Assembly: GCA_036381255.1 (NCBI GenBank)
Contig: DASVDG010000078.1
Coordinates: forward strand, 1-10,770
From: CALBZE01 sp036381255
GTDB taxonomy: Bacteria > Gemmatimonadota > Gemmatimonadetes > Longimicrobiales > RSA9
Length of the DNA: 10,770 nt
Direction of reading: 5' to 3'
Of this stretch, positions 6,705 through 10,770 are shown in pieces; position 1 is the stretch's first letter, and every line of letters begins with the position of its first letter. A program made the translations under genes and the position numbers. The notes beneath the pieces were generated by a model. It saw nothing but the letters and a program-made list of their open reading frames with translations, made no database searches and was not told where the DNA came from.

Positions 6705-7814
6705 TCAACGAGCGATCCGGATGAAGTCCCCGGCGGCGCTCCCCGATCCGGCCCGCGGCTCCGGACCGGCGCCGAACCACCGGCGGATCTCGGCCGGATG
6801 CGTCCGTCGGCGCCGGAACAGCTCGCGCCGACGCCGCAATGCACCCGGGAGCAGCCTGACGAGATCCCCGTACGCCGCGTACACCCCCGGCTCCCGGACC
6901 AGGGCATAGGCGTGCCGCGCCAGCTCCCAGCCGAGGACGAACGGGAGCGCCCGCAACACATCGCCCGGCCGGTCGTTCTTGATCATGAGAAGGTAGTGGT
7001 TCTTCCAAGAGTGGCGCCGCGCGGCGAGGGGGAGGCGCGCGCGCGCCTCGAGCGTTTCCCCGGCCCAGCCCCGGACGTGCCAGGCCACGGCGTCCGGGAT
7101 GTAGCGAACGTCCCAGCCCAGGATCCGCGCGCGCCAGCAGAGGTCGATGTCCTCTTTGTACGCGAAGAACGAAGGGTCGAAGTAATCGCCGTCGGGTGCG
7201 ACGTCTTCCAGCATCGCGCGGCGGAGGAAGAGAGCGGCGCCGCACGCGCTGAAGATCGAAGCCTCGTTAGAGAACTCCGGTCTATCCGGTCGTCCCTCGC
7301 CCCGATCCACGACCATCCGGTCGCGCCGAATACAATGCCCGGCGGAGTCGATGATGTCGGTCGAGGGCGGCGCCCCCGCAACGAACGAATCCGGGGCGAT
7401 GCGATAGAGTTTCCCCTGCGCCGCGCCGATCGTCGGCTCGCCGTCGAAGCGCGCGCACAGGATCTCGAGGTGATCCGGGGCGAGGATCACGTCCGGGTTC
7501 ATGACCATCACATACGGCGCACGTCCGCGCCGGAGGCCGAGGTTCGCACCGCCGGCGTAGCCGACGTTATCCGGCGATGCCACGACCTCCACGGCCGGAT
7601 GCTCGCTGCGCAGGTACTCGACCGAGCCGTCGGTGCTCGCGCAATCCACGACGATGATGCGCACCGGCGCCGTCGATCGGCGGAGTGCGCGCAGGCACTC
7701 CGGGAGGAACCGCCGACCGTTCCAGTTGACGATCACCGCCTCGACGCGCGCATCGCCCACCTGGCCACCGCGGTCTGCCGCGGTGGAGCCGTTGCCCGCC
7801 GACCGAGCCGTCAT
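6705..7814 (-). CDS. GT2 family glycosyltransferase, rhamnosyltransferase-like (WbbL type)
   Basis: This 369-residue soluble enzyme has a GT-A fold. After a variable 24-residue N-terminus come the motifs typical of WbbL/RfbF-like GT2 enzymes: VIVNWNG (27-33), VVDCASTDGS (55-64), DNVGYAGGAN (82-91), the metal-binding NPD (106-108) in place of DXD, FFAYKEDIDL (216-225, with the likely catalytic base Asp222), and WHVRG (245-249). Members of this group often add rhamnose or related deoxysugars from a dTDP donor to O-antigen or other surface glycans; the exact sugar cannot be read here. No membrane span is obvious, so it acts in the cytoplasm, probably at the membrane surface. The start ATG overlaps the stop of the upstream GT2 gene (ATGA) and lacks a well-spaced Shine-Dalgarno, which fits translational coupling. 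The Arg-rich C-terminal tail (from about 326) may aid membrane contact. Confidence 0.9.
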   Translation of the reverse strand: MTARSAGNGSTAADRGGQVGDARVEAVIVNWNGRRFLPECLRALRRSTAPVRIIVVDCASTDGSVEYLRSEHPAVEVVASPDNVGYAGGANLGLRRGRAPYVMVMNPDVILAPDHLEILCARFDGEPTIGAAQGKLYRIAPDSFVAGAPPSTDIIDSAGHCIRRDRMVVDRGEGRPDRPEFSNEASIFSACGAALFLRRAMLEDVAPDGDYFDPSFFAYKEDIDLCWRARILGWDVRYIPDAVAWHVRGWAGETLEARARLPLAARRHSWKNHYLLMIKNDRPGDVLRALPFVLGWELARHAYALVREPGVYAAYGDLVRLLPGALRRRRELFRRRRTHPAEIRRWFGAGPEPRAGSGSAAGDFIRIAR

Positions 7815-8743
7815 CGCCGATCGCCGCCTCTCGAGCCGGCCGCGATGCGGACCGCATCAGCGGCGCGGTAAACGGTGGAGCCGCATGCGGCCAGCAGCAA
7901 CATGAGCGATCCGGTCGCGGACAGCGGTTGCAGGCGCCACGCTCTGGCCAGCCACCGGCGCCCCTCCCCCACCGATCCGCTGATCACGAGGGCGTGGCCG
8001 AGCGCGCGGAGCAGGCTCGCCCGCTCGGCGCGCGACGCCCCGGCCGCCATCACCTTCGACGCCATGCGCTCGCACGCGGCCTCGAGCGCATCGGTTCGGG
8101 TCGAGATGCTCCCCGGCGTCTCGTAAGAGCGGACGAGGACCTCCGGCACGTAGGCGAAGCGGCCGACACGAGCCAGCCGCAACACGAGGTCCCAATCCTG
8201 CAACCGCGGCAGGTCCTCGTCGAACCCGCCGATCGCTCGCAGCGTCGCCGTTCGAACCAGGAGGGACGACGTGTCGATGAAGGCCCGGGACAGCAGCGCC
8301 CTCCAGGGATCGTCCTCCGCCGCCGCAGCGGAGCCGACCTCGCGGGTCCGGCCGTCCGCGGGCACGCGAGCAATCCGGCAGTACGCCGCATCCGCCTCCG
8401 ATCCCCGGACGGCGTCGAGCTGCCGTTCGAGCTTCGTCGGCATCCATTCGGCATCATCGTCGATGAACGCGACGAATTCCCCACGGGCCGCGGCGATCCC
8501 CGCGTTCCGTGCTGCGGACGCCCCGCGCCCCGCCGAAACCGGATGGATCGCCCGAACCCGTGGATCGCGAGCTTCGTAGGAGGCCAGCACGACCGCCGTC
8601 GCGTCGGTGGATCCGTCGTCCACGACGAGCAGCTCGAAGTCCCCCACGGACTGCTGGAGCACGCTCGAGATCGCGCGGCCCAGCACGTGCGCACGATCGC
8701 GCGTGGGCATCACGACGGAGACCATCGGTGCATGCGAATCCAT
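7811..8743 (-). CDS. GT2 family glycosyltransferase (GT-A fold)
   Basis: This is a 310-residue glycosyltransferase. Motifs in order are VSVVMPTRDRAHVL at the N-terminus, VVDDGSTDAT (40-49, nucleotide binding), GASAARNAGI (74-83), FIDDDAEW (93-100, the DXD metal site) and QDWDL (182-186, with the likely catalytic base). The region after about 225 is helical and resembles the short C-terminal extensions seen on many polysaccharide-cluster GT2 proteins. It should add a sugar from an NDP donor to a growing surface glycan in the cytoplasm. It begins 26 bases after the GT4 stop and overlaps the next GT2 gene by 4 bases. The ATG at 8743 has no good Shine-Dalgarno; ATG codon 7 (at 8725) is a possible alternative that keeps all motifs. 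The sugar specificity is unknown. Confidence 0.9.
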   Translation of the reverse strand: MDSHAPMVSVVMPTRDRAHVLGRAISSVLQQSVGDFELLVVDDGSTDATAVVLASYEARDPRVRAIHPVSAGRGASAARNAGIAAARGEFVAFIDDDAEWMPTKLERQLDAVRGSEADAAYCRIARVPADGRTREVGSAAAAEDDPWRALLSRAFIDTSSLLVRTATLRAIGGFDEDLPRLQDWDLVLRLARVGRFAYVPEVLVRSYETPGSISTRTDALEAACERMASKVMAAGASRAERASLLRALGHALVISGSVGEGRRWLARAWRLQPLSATGSLMLLLAACGSTVYRAADAVRIAAGSRGGDRR

Positions 8744-8769
8744 GGGCTAGTCGCCGGACCGTGATTGGA

Positions 8770-10077
8770 TCATGGCACATCCGCTCCTCGACGACTTCCA
8801 GGGCTAGTCAGCCGAGCCGTCCTTTCGCGACCGCCGGGTCCCGTGGGCAGGCCCTCGTACAACCGGATGAGCTCAGCATTGAGGCTCCGGATGTCGAACC
8901 TTCCCGCAACGTATTGCCGGCCGGCGCGGCCCATGGCATCCCATTCGCCGCGCCGGGCGACCAGGTCCTCCACGGCATCGGCGATCGCCACCGCATCGCG
9001 CTCGGGGACGAGGATCGCGGACACGCCGTCGCGCACGACTTCGGGGATCCCGCCCACGCGGGTGGCGACGATGGGCAGACTCGCGGCCTGGGCCTCGAGG
9101 AGGACCATCCCTGCACCTTCTTCCGCGCCGCTCGGCGTCCGGATGCTCGGAAGCAGGAAAAGGTCGGCGGAGGCGTAGATCCCCGGCAGCTCGGCATGGT
9201 TCGCCCACCCGGCGAGCCGGACGTGCGCCTCCACGCCCAGGCGCGCGGCGAGCGCCCGGAGCTCGGGCGCCAGAGGACCATCGCCGACAATGTCGTACAC
9301 CAGCTCGAGCGTGGGCCGGCGGCGCCGGAGCTCAGCCACCGCGCGAATGCCGTACGCAACGCCCTTCTCCTCGACGAGGCGGGTGACCGTCAGCAGCCGG
9401 ACCGGGCCACCGGCCGAGCGCCTGCGGGGCGGCGACCGGAACCGGGCGACGTCGATCCCCACGGGGTGGACGACGAGGCGGTCGGCGGGACAGCCGAGAT
9501 CCCGCAGTCGTCGCTCGGTGAATCGGCTGTTGGCGAGGAACAGGTCGCCTGAGCGGAAGAGTTCATGGTACGGATTTCCGCCGGTGGCCCGTGGGTACGC
9601 CCCGACGTCGAAGCCGTGGAAGCTCGTGACGATCTTGCCGCGGAACGCGCCGAAATCCCGAAGCTTGACCGCGTAGACGCCGTGCGGGCCGAAATGGCAG
9701 TGCAGGATGTCGTACTCGATCGGCATCCGCCCCAGGAAGGGCGTCGAAGCGTAGAGCAGCCGGAGCGTCGCGGCGAACTTGCCGAATCGCCTCGCATCCA
9801 GCGAACGGATCGTGTTCTTTGGATCCCGGAGCAGGTTCCGCACGAGTCTCGGAGCCGCACCCGCCGCGTACGGCAGCGCGCGCCCGGGCATGTCGACGTA
9901 GCGCGCCCGGTCGAGGAGGCCGTAAGCCGACACCTCAGGGTGCACTTTCGGGTCCCCGCGGCGCCGCATCGCGTAAAGGTCGACTTCGTGCCCCAGGTCG
10001 ATCAGACCCGTGACCTGGTTGAGGATGAAGGTTTCCGACAGCGCGGGGAACTCGCCCACGAAGAATGCGATCCTCAC
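8770..10077 (-). CDS. GT4 family glycosyltransferase (WcaL-like)
   Basis: This 435-residue GT-B enzyme resembles colanic acid/exopolysaccharide glycosyltransferases. The N-terminal domain opens with EFPALSETFI (9-18), typical of the WcaL/AmsK-like branch, and contains HCHFG (127-130) and SFHGFD (152-157). The C-terminal donor-binding domain has HPVGID (204-209), VTRLVEEKG (231-239), VGDGP (264-268) and EGAGMVLLEAQA (320-331), the retaining-GT E-x7-E signature. It should transfer a hexose from a nucleotide sugar to a lipid-linked glycan in the cytoplasm. The start is GTG at 10077, overlapping the methyltransferase stop (GTGA), with a purine-rich AGAGAGGG 6 bases upstream. The last 20 residues are basic and not conserved-looking. 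Confidence 0.92.
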   Translation of the reverse strand: MRIAFFVGEFPALSETFILNQVTGLIDLGHEVDLYAMRRRGDPKVHPEVSAYGLLDRARYVDMPGRALPYAAGAAPRLVRNLLRDPKNTIRSLDARRFGKFAATLRLLYASTPFLGRMPIEYDILHCHFGPHGVYAVKLRDFGAFRGKIVTSFHGFDVGAYPRATGGNPYHELFRSGDLFLANSRFTERRLRDLGCPADRLVVHPVGIDVARFRSPPRRRSAGGPVRLLTVTRLVEEKGVAYGIRAVAELRRRRPTLELVYDIVGDGPLAPELRALAARLGVEAHVRLAGWANHAELPGIYASADLFLLPSIRTPSGAEEGAGMVLLEAQAASLPIVATRVGGIPEVVRDGVSAILVPERDAVAIADAVEDLVARRGEWDAMGRAGRQYVAGRFDIRSLNAELIRLYEGLPTGPGGRERTARLTSPGSRRGADVP

Positions 10078-10770
10078 GGCGAGCCCTCTCTACGCGCGAC
10101 GAGCAGGCGGAGGTTCGGGGCGCGAAGCGGCAGATGGTCGAGGAGGTAGAGGGCCGGGGCGGCCAGGTTTTCGACCCGCTGCGCCACGGGCCGCAGCCAG
10201 CGGCTGCCACGGATCAGACGGCTGTCCGCGAGCGCTCCGTTCAGCAACCGGTAAACCGGGTAGACGCCTTCGACGCGAAGGCCGCAATCGGCCAGCGCAT
10301 CGCGGTACGCGCTGTTCGTCCGAAACCGAACGTGCCTGGCCGGGCACACCTCTGCGTGTCCCATGCGGTCCGTGACGACGAACGCGCCGCCGGGCGCAAG
10401 GTGTTTCGACACCTCGACCAATGCGGATCGGAACGCGTCGTCGTCCACGATGTGGTAGAAGACGTCGAACGCGGTGATGAGATCGAATCGTTCATCGAAC
10501 GGCCAGGGATCCGATATGCTGCCGTGCCCGATCACCGCGTCGGGGAACGCCGAGCGCAGCCGTGCGACCGCAGGCTCGGCAATCTCCAGTCCGGCGATCC
10601 GAGTTGCGCCGTTCGATTCGAACCACCGCAGCCAGAACCCGATTCCGGGCCCGAGGTCGAGGACGGCGCGGCCCCGGACCTCGATCCCGTGGGCTTCCAC
10701 CGCCGTACGCAGCGCCCTGACCTTCGCGCGGTAGAGATACCGGTTGTATCGCTCGCCGTAGCCGATGTAG
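10074..10770 (-). CDS. Class I SAM-dependent methyltransferase (5' end beyond window)
   Basis: The frame is open to the right edge, giving 231 residues and the stop; the start lies outside. The residues before the internal GTG at 10700 read YIGYGERYNRYLYRAKVRAL, which is protein-like, so the gene does not start there. Motif I is VLDLGPGIGFWL, followed by the acidic GLE that would bind the SAM ribose. FDLITAFDVFYHIVDDDAF and LAPGGAFVVTD are the later Rossmann motifs of the Methyltransf_11/25 group. It probably methylates a sugar or other small group, perhaps capping the glycan, given that glycosyltransferase genes follow directly. The stop overlaps the GT4 start by 4 bases. A protein substrate cannot be ruled out. 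Confidence 0.88.
   Translation of the reverse strand, partial: YIGYGERYNRYLYRAKVRALRTAVEAHGIEVRGRAVLDLGPGIGFWLRWFESNGATRIAGLEIAEPAVARLRSAFPDAVIGHGSISDPWPFDERFDLITAFDVFYHIVDDDAFRSALVEVSKHLAPGGAFVVTDRMGHAEVCPARHVRFRTNSAYRDALADCGLRVEGVYPVYRLLNGALADSRLIRGSRWLRPVAQRVENLAAPALYLLDHLPLRAPNLRLLVARREGSP

Noticed and set aside
4575..7871. Very long plus-strand open frame (1098 codons)
   Set aside because: It runs antisense across parts of three good minus-strand genes, with low-complexity charged composition and no motifs. Long antisense frames are expected where the third codon position is mostly G or C.

Overview
The window is high-GC DNA with every convincing gene on the minus strand. It reads from the right edge (10770) down to about 170. 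The prepilin leader and the envelope-glycan enzymes suggest a Gram-negative bacterium with type IV pili. The style (a GFTLIELLIVVVIIGILAAIAIP pilin start, dense GC-rich glycosyltransferase clusters, no sign of Proteobacterial synteny) would suit a phylum such as Gemmatimonadota or a relative, but the sequence alone does not settle this.

Layout in order of transcription: (1) a class I SAM-dependent methyltransferase, cut by the right edge (10074-10770); (2) a GT4 glycosyltransferase with a GTG start overlapping the methyltransferase stop (8770-10077); (3) a GT2 glycosyltransferase (7811-8743); (4) a second GT2, rhamnosyltransferase-like, overlapping the previous gene by ATGA (6705-7814); (5) and (6) two tandem, clearly paralogous multi-pass GT-C (ArnT/PMT-like) glycosyltransferases (4614-6527 and 2647-4533); (7) a TMTC-like GT-C membrane protein with C-terminal TPRs, overlapping the previous gene by ATGA (782-2650); (8) after a 196-base gap with a good sigma-54-type promoter candidate, a type IV pilin gene (169-585) closed by a strong intrinsic terminator (109-141). 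Bases 1-108 hold only G-rich tracts.

Genes 1-7 look like one operon: three 4-base stop/start overlaps, short gaps elsewhere, no internal terminator. Soluble GT2/GT4 enzymes and a methyltransferase would build and cap a glycan in the cytoplasm. The three GT-C enzymes would transfer sugars from polyprenyl-phosphate donors on the outer face of the inner membrane. The pilin has its own promoter and terminator and is probably a separate transcription unit. Its position next to a TMTC-like enzyme raises the hypothesis that the pilin, or another exported protein or glycan, is the acceptor.

The most unusual features are the low-complexity linker in each GT-C paralogue (9-bp tandem arrays coding Gly-Ala-Thr and Gly-Gly-Thr tripeptides in one, a 21-bp duplication in the other, at the same place in the fold), the TMTC-type protein beside a pilin, and the sigma-54-like promoter of the pilin. 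No CRISPR, tRNA, rRNA, insertion sequence or prophage gene was seen.
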